The notes under the pieces are model-generated. The model worked only from the letters and a program-made list of their open reading frames with translations. It was not told the DNA's origin and made no database searches. A program made the translations under genes and the position numbers. This document shows positions 1-5,092 of a stretch of 7,595 nucleotides of DNA, in pieces. Source of the DNA: Betaproteobacteria bacterium (GTDB lineage: Bacteria > Pseudomonadota > Gammaproteobacteria > Burkholderiales > SG8-39); the NCBI GenBank assembly GCA_009693435.1, contig SHXF01000151.1:1-7595 (forward strand), given 5' to 3'. Position 1 is the stretch's first letter. The number at the start of each line of letters is the position of its first letter.

Positions 1-7
1 ACCCACC

Positions 8-50
8 GGCGCGCGCGCTCTGGCTCTATGCAGGGAGCCGCACGCGCGCC
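8..50. terminator. Imperfect GC-rich hairpin at the left edge, possible terminator
   Basis: GGCGCGC at 8-14 pairs with GCGCGCC at 44-50, and GGCTC at 22-26 pairs with GAGCC at 35-39, giving an interrupted GC-rich stem. No clean T-tract follows on either strand, so this is only a weak candidate for a terminator of a gene left of the window. Confidence 0.25.
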
Positions 51-59
51 CGTGGATAA
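51..59 (-). other. DnaA-box-like site (8 of 9)
   Basis: CGTGGATAA is the reverse complement of TTATCCACG, one mismatch from the consensus DnaA box TTATCCACA. It faces the opposite way from the two boxes at 207-227. Confidence 0.45.
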
Positions 60-91
60 CTTTGCTTGTCAAAGTATTCAACCAGCGTGAA

Positions 92-124
92 CACCCAATT
101 TTCTAAAATGGGTGAAACTCACCC
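92..124. repeat. Two overlapping, mutually exclusive hairpins
   Basis: Hairpin A pairs CACCCA plus TTTT (92-97, 99-102) with AAAA plus TGGGTG (105-114), with one bulged A and a very short loop. Hairpin B pairs GGGTGA (110-115) with TCACCC (119-124) across three bases. Both use the GGGTG at 110-114, so they cannot form at the same time. This could be an operator with overlapping dyads or an RNA switch. Nothing in the sequence decides between these. Confidence 0.4.
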
Positions 125-206
125 ACAGATTCTGCTGACGAAGCAAAAAATAGGCGCTGTAGAATAAGTGCAAACAGACCCGCGTTGCATGCACGCATTT
201 TCTCGC

Positions 207-215
207 TTGTTCACA
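207..215 (+). other. DnaA-box-like site (TTGTTCACA)
   Basis: TTGTTCACA fits the relaxed DnaA consensus TTNTNCACA. It lies three bases before the exact box at 219-227 and in the same orientation, a 12-base start-to-start spacing. Confidence 0.5.
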
Positions 216-218
216 AGC

Positions 219-227
219 TTATCCACA
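219..227 (+). other. Exact consensus DnaA box
   Basis: TTATCCACA is identical to the consensus high-affinity DnaA box. A single 9-mer can occur by chance, but here a second box is adjacent, an inverted near-match lies at 51-59, and an AT-rich tract follows at 260-300. Confidence 0.55.
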
Positions 228-320
228 GAAACGGTGCATAGTTTTTCGCGTCGCGACGCACAATAAAACATATTTAAATTCAAGTACTTATACAAAAGCG
301 CTAGAACACTCGCATGCTTT

Positions 321-530
321 GTGCCTGATTCAACGGGGCTTTTTTCAACCGCTAAAAATGCGCAGGGTCAGTTACGAGTCACACGCGTGGTAAGACCCGA
401 AGTCCGTGCTTTAACTTCTTGTGCAATTGAGAGTTTCTACTGTCCATGCAGTGGTGCGGCAACTAACGCGAGTGTTAAAATCTCGCGCCAAACGCTGGCT
501 CAGGTAATGAAGGAGGCTGATAGTGGCTGA
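321..530 (+). CDS. Hypothetical small ORF, doubtful
   Basis: This is a GTG-started open frame of 69 residues with no recognised family. It has a Cys-rich centre (FYCPCSG, with another Cys a few residues earlier) and a plausible helical tail ending in MKEADSG. No Shine-Dalgarno sequence precedes the GTG at 321, and third codon positions look much less GC-biased than in the real genes downstream, both of which argue against it. In its favour, its end overlaps the start of the next small ORF by eight bases, and that ORF's strong ribosome-binding site sits inside its last codons, as in translationally coupled genes. It may instead be a leader region of the transcript. I cannot assign a function. 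Confidence 0.25.
   Translation: MPDSTGLFSTAKNAQGQLRVTRVVRPEVRALTSCAIESFYCPCSGAATNASVKISRQTLAQVMKEADSG
510..516 (+). promoter_or_regulatory. Strong Shine-Dalgarno site for the small ORF at 523
   Basis: AAGGAGG, a near-perfect anti-16S match, ends six bases before the GTG at 523. It is the best ribosome-binding site in the window and is the main reason for calling the 50-residue ORF. Confidence 0.6.
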
Positions 531-675
531 CGAACGCAGAAACAACCCCGAAGGTCGGCGGGAAAGTAAGGATCGCCGCTCGAATGAAGAATCACAAGCC
601 CATGGCCGTTACAGCGGCAATGAGCGCCGCGCAGGTTCCCGGCGCACGACCGGAGGCCGCCGCGAACCGCGCTAG
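523..675 (+). CDS. Small arginine-rich hypothetical protein (50 aa)
   Basis: The frame starts with GTG at 523 and stops with TAG at 673-675, giving 50 residues. About a third are Arg, in recurring acidic-Arg-Arg pieces: DERRN, GRRES, KDRRS, NERRAGSRR and GRREP. It is hydrophilic and probably disordered, with no signal peptide or membrane segment, so it would be cytoplasmic, perhaps binding nucleic acid (inference from charge only). AAGGAGG lies six bases upstream. The stop is seven bases before the ATG at 683 of the next gene, which suggests translational coupling. I recognise the RR-repeat style from small uncharacterised proteins but know no function. Many gene callers would miss it because of its size and because a longer start of the next gene overlaps it. 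Confidence 0.5.
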   Translation: MADERRNNPEGRRESKDRRSNEESQAHGRYSGNERRAGSRRTTGGRREPR

Positions 676-682
676 CGGACAG

Positions 683-1561
683 ATGATTAGACTCGCCCTG
701 ATTTCCGAAGGTGTAAACACCTGGCCGGTCTACGTCGCGCAGTCGCTGGGCCTGTGGCAAGCCGCCGGCGCCGAGGTCGATCTCACGGTCACCGGTTCGT
801 CGATTCAGCAGCTTGATGCGCTGAAAAACGGTGGCTTTGATATCGGCTTTCAGCAGGTCGATCACATCGTGCGCGGTGTCGAGCAGGGCGCTGACCTGTT
901 TATTTTCATGGCGCAATCGCACGCGCCGGAGTTGTCGCTGATGGTGTCGAAGGACATCGCTGGCATCAGTGATCTCAAGGGCAAGAACATCGTGGTGGAT
1001 GATGCGCGCACCGGCTATTCGCTGTTGCTGCGCAGGTTATTTGAGCAGCACGGCCTGAAAGAAAGCGACACGCATTTCAAAAACGCCGGCGGCTCGCAGC
1101 AGCGCTTTGACGCCATGATGAACGGCGCAGGCTCGGCGTGTTTCATCAATCCGCCATTTGACCGCAACCTGATGGCGGCTGGATTCAAGAGCCTCGGCGC
1201 ATCGAGTGATTTCTTTCCGGCGTATCCGGGGCCGATAGCAGCCGCGCGCCGCGCGTGGGCGCGTGAGCACAAGGCGGAACTCATCGCGTTTATTCGCGGC
1301 TTCATTCAGGCGTACGCGTGGCTGCAGGATGCGGCGAACCACAGCGCAGCGGTCCAACTACTGCCGGCGCGGCTCCATATGGCGGCCGATCAGGCGGCGC
1401 AGGCGCTACGGCGTGTGTTCAGCCGTGCGCGCCCGCAAATCGCTGAAGACGGCGTGCGGCAGGTGATGGAGTTTGTCTGGGCGTCGGAGAAATACACTGC
1501 AGTTAAAAGCAGCGCTGCCAAATACCTGGATTTAAGTTATCTGCGCGAAGCGGGCGCGTAG
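683..1561 (+). CDS. ABC-type substrate-binding protein, NMT1/THI5-SsuA-like, no visible signal peptide
   Basis: The product has 292 residues and a type II periplasmic-binding fold. Strand one is at once followed by VNTWPVYVAQSLGLW (11-25), the typical opening of NMT1/SsuA/TauA-like proteins. Then come GFDIGFQQVDHIV (51-63), ISDLKGKNIVVDD (95-107), with a domain-hinge pattern, and SACFINPPFD (151-160). Relatives bind small organic molecules such as sulfonates, pyrimidine precursors or aromatic acids for an ABC importer. I chose ATG 683 because the fold starts there and it lies seven bases after the preceding small ORF. An in-frame ATG at 584 would add 33 residues without a hydrophobic core and would overlap that ORF. 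Either start leaves no obvious signal peptide, which is odd for a transport receptor, so a cytoplasmic sensor or enzyme-like role is possible. No ABC permease or ATPase is nearby. Ligand unknown. Confidence 0.82.
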   Translation: MIRLALISEGVNTWPVYVAQSLGLWQAAGAEVDLTVTGSSIQQLDALKNGGFDIGFQQVDHIVRGVEQGADLFIFMAQSHAPELSLMVSKDIAGISDLKGKNIVVDDARTGYSLLLRRLFEQHGLKESDTHFKNAGGSQQRFDAMMNGAGSACFINPPFDRNLMAAGFKSLGASSDFFPAYPGPIAAARRAWAREHKAELIAFIRGFIQAYAWLQDAANHSAAVQLLPARLHMAADQAAQALRRVFSRARPQIAEDGVRQVMEFVWASEKYTAVKSSAAKYLDLSYLREAGA

Positions 1562-1639
1562 CCCGGTCCGCAGGCGCCAGTCATGCCCGAGTCCAGGGCG
1601 CAGTAAATAGTGTTATAAAACAGGACTCACGTATTCATC

Positions 1640-1644
1640 GAGGT
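1640..1644 (+). promoter_or_regulatory. Ribosome-binding site fixing the Bug receptor start at 1651
   Basis: GAGGT ends six bases before ATG 1651, the start that encodes a proper signal peptide. The later ATG at 1689, in the frame of the mature protein, has no such site, which supports 1651 as the original start and hence a frameshift inside the gene. Confidence 0.6.
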
Positions 1645-1650
1645 GTTCTT

Positions 1651-2618
1651 ATGAAACCCATCCAGTTGGCCGTGATCGCATTGACGCTATGCACGGGTGC
1701 GCCGCTGGCCCGCGCGCAGGAAAAGTTCCGACCAAGAACATACGCATGCTGGTGCCCTTCGCCGCCGGCAGCCAGACCGACATCCTTGCGCGCTGGATCG
1801 GCGAAAAAATTCTCGAAAGCTGGGGCCAGCAGGTGGTGGTGGATAACCGGCCCAGCGCCGGCGGCACTATCGCCTCGCAATACGTGCTCGATGCCAATTA
1901 CGACGGTCACACCATGATGATGGTGTCCACCGGACATGCGGGCAACGCCACACTGTTCTCCAAACTGCCCTACGACACGATCAAGGATTTCGCCGGCGTG
2001 TCGCAGGTGGCGAGCGTGCCCAACATGCTGATAGTGGCGCCGGGTTTGGGGCCGAAAACGATGAAAGAACTGATTGCGATGGCAAAAGCGAAACCGGGAA
2101 CGATGAATTTCAGTTCAGCCGGTATTGGCAGCGGCACGCAGATCAACGGTGAGATGTTCAAGCTCGCCGCAGGCATAGATGCCACGCACGTGCCGTACAA
2201 GGGCGCGCCAGACGCATTGAACAATGTGATCGGGGGCGGCTTGCAATTTAATTTTGCCCCCATACTGGTGGCGATGGGGCAGTTGAAGGCCGGGCGGGTG
2301 CTTGCGCTTGCGGTGTCCACGGCAACGCGTTCACCGCTGTTTCCGAACGTGCCGACGATCGCGGAAGCGGGGTTGCCGGGCTTTGAGTATGATCAGTGGT
2401 ACGGCTTGCTGGTGGCGGCCAGGACGCCGCGACCGATAGTGAACGTGGTCAACAAAGAAGTGGTGCGCATACTCAGTGCGCCGGAAATGAAGGAGCGTAT
2501 GCTGACGCAGGGTGCAACCCCCAAGCCCACTACACCAGAAGCGTTTGATGCCTTCATCCGCGCCGAGGTGAAGAAATTCGCGCCGGTGATTATTGCTTCG
2601 GGGGCGAAGGTTAATTGA
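1651..2618 (+). CDS. Bug/TctC-family extracytoplasmic receptor, frameshifted near its N terminus
   Basis: TctC-like Bug receptors bind small carboxylates in the periplasm, usually for tripartite tricarboxylate transporters. ATG 1651 opens a good signal peptide (Lys2, a hydrophobic core, then cleavage after LARA at residue 22), but this frame then runs into unrelated sequence. The mature protein continues in another frame from about 1730: PTKNIRMLVPFAAG, VVVDNRPSAGG (about 62-72 of the repaired protein), LPYDTIKDFAGV (106-117), HVPYKG (180-185) and LKAGRVLALAVS. Adding one base in the TTCC at 1726-1729 restores EKFPTKNIRM, a classic Bug junction, and a normal 322-residue length. As written, translation from 1689 gives a receptor without a signal peptide, so it is non-functional or the base loss is a sequencing error. 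It is followed, 72 bases on, by a second Bug gene. Ligand unknown. Confidence 0.85.
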
Positions 2619-2636
2619 GATCGTGAGGCGTGCGGC

Positions 2637-2680
2637 GGTGTGAAAAACGTGAACGGTGAACAGTGAAAGGTAAAGGTAAA
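2637..2680 (+). repeat. Degenerate GTGAA-type short tandem array upstream of the second Bug gene
   Basis: Successive units are CGTGAAC (2648-2654), GGTGAAC (2655-2661), AGTGAAA (2662-2668), GGTAAA (2669-2674) and GGTAAA (2675-2680), preceded by GGTGTGAAA from 2637. The array runs into AAAGGGG (2678-2684), which lies six bases before ATG 2691 and looks like the ribosome-binding site of the next gene. The same core GTGAA recurs in the octamer array after that gene. Confidence 0.6.
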
Positions 2681-2690
2681 GGGGCAATCG

Positions 2691-3656
2691 ATGAGAGGCC
2701 ATGTGGGTGTTTCCATGCTGTGTGCGTGCATGTCGTTCGCGGCGCAGGCGCAGCAAGAGAAGGAATTTCCTAACCGCCCCATACGCATCATGGGTGGTGG
2801 CGTGGGCAGCACGGCGGATTATCTGTCGCGCTTTATCGCACAGAAGCTCAATGAAAAATGGAACCAGCCGGTGGTGGTGGACAGTCGCGCCGGCGCGGGT
2901 GGTACGCTCGCCGCCGATGTGGTGGCGAAGGCCGCACCCGACGGCTACAACCTCGTCATGGGGCACGCGGGGCCGATGGTGAGCGCGGTGGCGCTGTACA
3001 AGGATCTGCCGTATGACCCGGTGAGAGATTTCGCACCGCTCTCGCGCATGACTACCGGCGTGGTGGTGCTGGTGACGCATCCGTCGATGCCGGTGAGTAA
3101 CACCAAAGAATTGATCGCCTACATCAAGCAAAAAGGCGGCCTTAGCTATGCGTCGGCGGGCAATGGCACGATGAGCCATCTGGCGGGTGAATTGTTCAAT
3201 CGCATCGCGGGCGTGCAGGTCCTGCACGTGCCGTACAAGAGCGCGGGCTTTGCACTGACCTCGCTGCTGTCGTCGGAGACACAGATATCGTTTCTGTCGC
3301 CGGTAACAGCGCACACGCAACTGAAGGCCGGGCGCGTCAAGGCGTTGGCGGTGTCGAGCAAAACGCGCTTTGCGGGCACGCCGGAGATTCCCAGCGCGGT
3401 CGAGGCCGGCATACCCGGCATGGATGCGCGGCTGTGGTTTGGTCTGTTCACCACCGCCAAAACGCCGCGCGCGGTGGTGATGAAACTCAATCACGAAATC
3501 ACCGAAGTTTTGAAGCGGGCGGAGGTGAAAACGATGCTGCTTACGCAAGGGGCGGAAGCCGCGCCGTCAACGCCCGAGGAATTGGGCGATTTCGTGAAAA
3601 GCGAACTCGCGCGCTGGATACCCATTATCAAGGCGGCAGGGATTAAGGCGGATTGA
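2691..3656 (+). CDS. Bug/TctC-family tripartite tricarboxylate transporter receptor
   Basis: The product has 321 residues, the normal family length, and is intact. The N terminus is a short signal peptide ending FAAQAQQ, with likely cleavage after residue 20. Family landmarks follow in order: NRPIRI (28-33), VVVDSRAGAGG (61-71), DGYNLVMG (84-91), LPYDPVRDFAPLS (106-118), HVPYKS (179-184), LKAGRVKALAVSS (211-223) and IPSAVEAGIPG near 233. Known family members are periplasmic receptors for citrate-like, hydroxy- or aromatic carboxylates. The loop after strand one, IRIMGGGVGSTADYL, departs from the usual VPFAAGG pattern, which may mean a different ligand. The copy upstream is a diverged paralogue, not a recent duplication. 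No TctA or TctB membrane gene is in the window, so it is an orphan receptor here. It lies between two GTGAA repeat arrays and precedes the TarD-like dehydratase, hinting at a hydroxy-diacid ligand (inference). Confidence 0.92.
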   Translation: MRGHVGVSMLCACMSFAAQAQQEKEFPNRPIRIMGGGVGSTADYLSRFIAQKLNEKWNQPVVVDSRAGAGGTLAADVVAKAAPDGYNLVMGHAGPMVSAVALYKDLPYDPVRDFAPLSRMTTGVVVLVTHPSMPVSNTKELIAYIKQKGGLSYASAGNGTMSHLAGELFNRIAGVQVLHVPYKSAGFALTSLLSSETQISFLSPVTAHTQLKAGRVKALAVSSKTRFAGTPEIPSAVEAGIPGMDARLWFGLFTTAKTPRAVVMKLNHEITEVLKRAEVKTMLLTQGAEAAPSTPEELGDFVKSELARWIPIIKAAGIKAD

Positions 3657-3659
3657 CGG

Positions 3660-3738
3660 CGGTGAACGGGTGAAGGCGTGAAGGAGTGAAGGAGTGAAGG
3701 AGTGAACGGGGTACCCCGTTCATTCACGCCTTCACGGA
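3660..3738. repeat. GTGAA octamer tandem array folding into a nested palindrome
   Basis: Six head-to-tail octamers with consensus GNGTGAA[G/C] fill 3660-3707. They lead into a perfect 20-base palindrome (3703-3722, half-site TGAACGGGGT), followed by two octamers in the opposite orientation. The outer arms GTGAAGGCGTGAA (3670-3682) and TTCACGCCTTCAC (3723-3735) are perfectly complementary over 13 bases. The structure sits just after the Bug stop codon and about 45 bases before the dehydratase start. It could act as an attenuator or mRNA stabiliser between the two genes. No T-tract follows, so a standard intrinsic terminator is unlikely. Confidence 0.75.
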
Positions 3739-3782
3739 AGTTGGTATTGTGAAGCGATGTAACGATCTTTTGAAAGCAGAAG

Positions 3783-4946
3783 ATGCGCATTACAGACATC
3801 CGTGAATCCGCCATCCCGCTGAATTCAACGCTGCGCAACGCAGTGTTTGATTTCAGTGAAATGACCACATCGGTGGTCGCTGTGATCACCGATGTGATGC
3901 GCGACGGCAAACCGGTGGCGGGCTTCGCCTTTAACTCCACCGGGCGTTATGCCTGCGGCGCGCAGATGCGCGACCGCTTCATTCCGCGCATCCTGAAGGC
4001 GAAGCCCGAGTCGCTGCTCAATGCGGTGGGCGACAACCTCGATCCTGAAAAAATTCTTGCTGCCATGATGCAGCGTGAGAAACCCGGCGGGCACACCGAG
4101 CGCTCGGTGGCCATCGGCACCATTGAGGTCGCGTGCTGGGACGCGGTGGCGAAGATCGCCGGCAAGCCCTTACACCGCGTGCTGGCCGAGTGCTACAACG
4201 ACGGCAAAGTGATCGATAAAATTCCGTGTTACGTTGGCGGCGGCTGGTATGAGCCGGGCAAAGGCATCCCTGAACTGCTGGCCGAAATCCGCGGCAAACT
4301 GGACAGCGGCTACACCGTGATGAAAATCAAGGTGGGTGGCGCGAGCATTGCCGAAGACGTGGCGCGCGTGGAGGCAGCGCTAAAAATTGTGCAATCAAAT
4401 CAACATCTTGCGGTAGACGCCAATGCGGGCTTCAACCGCGAACGCGCGCTCGCCTACGCCAAGGCGCTGGCACCCTACCAGCTCAAGTGGTTTGAGGAGC
4501 CCACCGATCCGCTCGACTACGAACTGCTCACCGAATTCATCGCGCACTACGGCGCCGCGGTAGGCACCGGCGAAAATCTGTTTTCCACGCAGGATGTGGA
4601 AAACCTCGTCGCCTTTGGCGGCATGCGCGCGGGCATTGATTTTATCCAGACCGATGTGCCGCAGTCGTATGGCATTGTGCAGTTCTCGCGCACGCTGAAG
4701 ATGTTGCAGCGCCGCGGCTGGTCAAGACAATCGGTGTTTCCTCACGGCGGCAACCAGATGACGCTACACCTCGTTGGCGGCTTCGGCCTTGGCGGTTGTG
4801 AGGCGTATCCGGGTGTGTTTGGCATCTTCGCTGGTTTTGCGGATGATGCCAGAGTCGAGAATGGTTTTCTCAAATTGCCTGAGCGGCCGGGCATCGGCTT
4901 TGAAGCGCAGAATCAGTTGTATGCGGTGATGCGAGCCTTGGTGTGA
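3783..4946 (+). CDS. Enolase-superfamily acid-sugar dehydratase, D-tartrate dehydratase (TarD)-like
   Basis: The product is a cytoplasmic Mg-dependent enzyme of 387 residues in the mandelate racemase/muconate lactonizing group. An N-terminal capping domain (about 1-130, including NLDPEK and EKPGGHTERSVAIGTIE) precedes the barrel. Visible active-site residues are K181-x-K183 on strand two, metal ligands D212 (AVDAN), E238 (WFEEP) and E264 (TGENLF), D291 (QTDVPQ) and the general acid/base H321 (PHGGNQ). These match, with a constant offset of one, the residues I recall for Bradyrhizobium D-tartrate dehydratase, and the sequence resembles it along its whole length, including LGLGG-type and ARVEN segments near the end. 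That enzyme converts D-tartrate to oxaloacetate. The family is clear. The exact substrate is inferred, since one active-site change can switch the acid-sugar used. ATG 3783 fits the family start, although its ribosome-binding site is weak. It is probably co-expressed with the Bug genes. Confidence 0.9.
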   Translation: MRITDIRESAIPLNSTLRNAVFDFSEMTTSVVAVITDVMRDGKPVAGFAFNSTGRYACGAQMRDRFIPRILKAKPESLLNAVGDNLDPEKILAAMMQREKPGGHTERSVAIGTIEVACWDAVAKIAGKPLHRVLAECYNDGKVIDKIPCYVGGGWYEPGKGIPELLAEIRGKLDSGYTVMKIKVGGASIAEDVARVEAALKIVQSNQHLAVDANAGFNRERALAYAKALAPYQLKWFEEPTDPLDYELLTEFIAHYGAAVGTGENLFSTQDVENLVAFGGMRAGIDFIQTDVPQSYGIVQFSRTLKMLQRRGWSRQSVFPHGGNQMTLHLVGGFGLGGCEAYPGVFGIFAGFADDARVENGFLKLPERPGIGFEAQNQLYAVMRALV

Positions 4947-4961
4947 AATGCTATCGTTACC

Positions 4962-5046
4962 ACTGTCGTTCCCGCGCAGGCGGGAACCCATAACACAGTG
5001 CCACATGAGACATCGTATGGATTCCCGCCTGCGCGGGAACGACAGT
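4962..5046. repeat. REP-like inverted repeat, 29-base arms
   Basis: Arm 4962-4990 and arm 5018-5046 are complementary over 29 bases with one mismatch, separated by 27 bases. The core CCCGCGCAGGCGGGAA is itself nearly palindromic. From memory, this GTCGTTCCCGC type is a widespread intergenic repeat of proteobacteria, thought to be moved by REP-associated transposases or related activities. It starts 15 bases after the dehydratase stop and may end or stabilise that transcript. Confidence 0.85.
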
Positions 5047-5092
5047 TTTGGTATGAAATTGTCCATAGCCGTATGAACTGGGTCTGATAATC

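Larger units (their letters stand above)
1..320. other. AT-richer gene-free region with DnaA-box-like sites (origin-like or regulatory)
   Basis: No convincing gene lies here. The stretch is clearly richer in A+T than the rest of the window, especially 260-300, which contains runs such as ATAAAACATATTTAAATTC. It carries one exact DnaA box, two near matches, a 12-base perfect palindrome (248-259, GCGTCGCGACGC) and several hairpins. DnaA boxes beside an AT-rich tract is the usual arrangement of a replication origin, but three boxes is few, and no dnaA, rpmH, parA or plasmid rep gene is visible. A DnaA-regulated promoter region for the downstream genes is an equally good reading. The left part may also hold the end of an upstream operon. 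Confidence 0.45.

Noticed and set aside
286..296. Sigma-70 promoter with TATACA as the -10 box
   Set aside because: No convincing -35 hexamer lies 16-18 bases upstream, and the whole stretch is AT-rich, so such matches arise by chance.
584..682. Upstream ATG extension of the substrate-binding protein
   Set aside because: The extra 33 residues lack a hydrophobic signal core, the start has no close ribosome-binding site, and it overlaps the better-supported small ORF at 523-675.
1719..1731. Programmed -1 ribosomal frameshifting to explain the split Bug gene
   Set aside because: The site has only four A residues and no X-XXY-YYZ slippery heptamer, and I see no clear downstream pseudoknot or internal Shine-Dalgarno. 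A one-base loss or sequence error is simpler.
2718..2732. Lipobox in the second Bug receptor (Cys residues at 11 and 13)
   Set aside because: The residues before each Cys do not fit the L-[AS]-[GA]-C pattern, while a standard AQA cleavage site follows, so an ordinary soluble periplasmic protein is more likely.
2331..3548. Long minus-strand open frame opposite the second Bug gene (405 residues, rich in His and Arg)
   Set aside because: It is antisense to a clear family member with well-placed motifs. The His/Arg-rich composition is the usual shadow of GC-rich codons on the other strand, and it has no recognisable domain.
3703..3735. Intrinsic terminator after the second Bug gene
   Set aside because: The stem is strong, but no run of T follows on the plus strand, and the next gene is on the same strand close by. 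An attenuator or processing role remains possible but is unproven.
3660..3738. CRISPR array
   Set aside because: The units are only eight bases with no spacers, and no cas genes are present. It is a simple tandem array with a palindrome.
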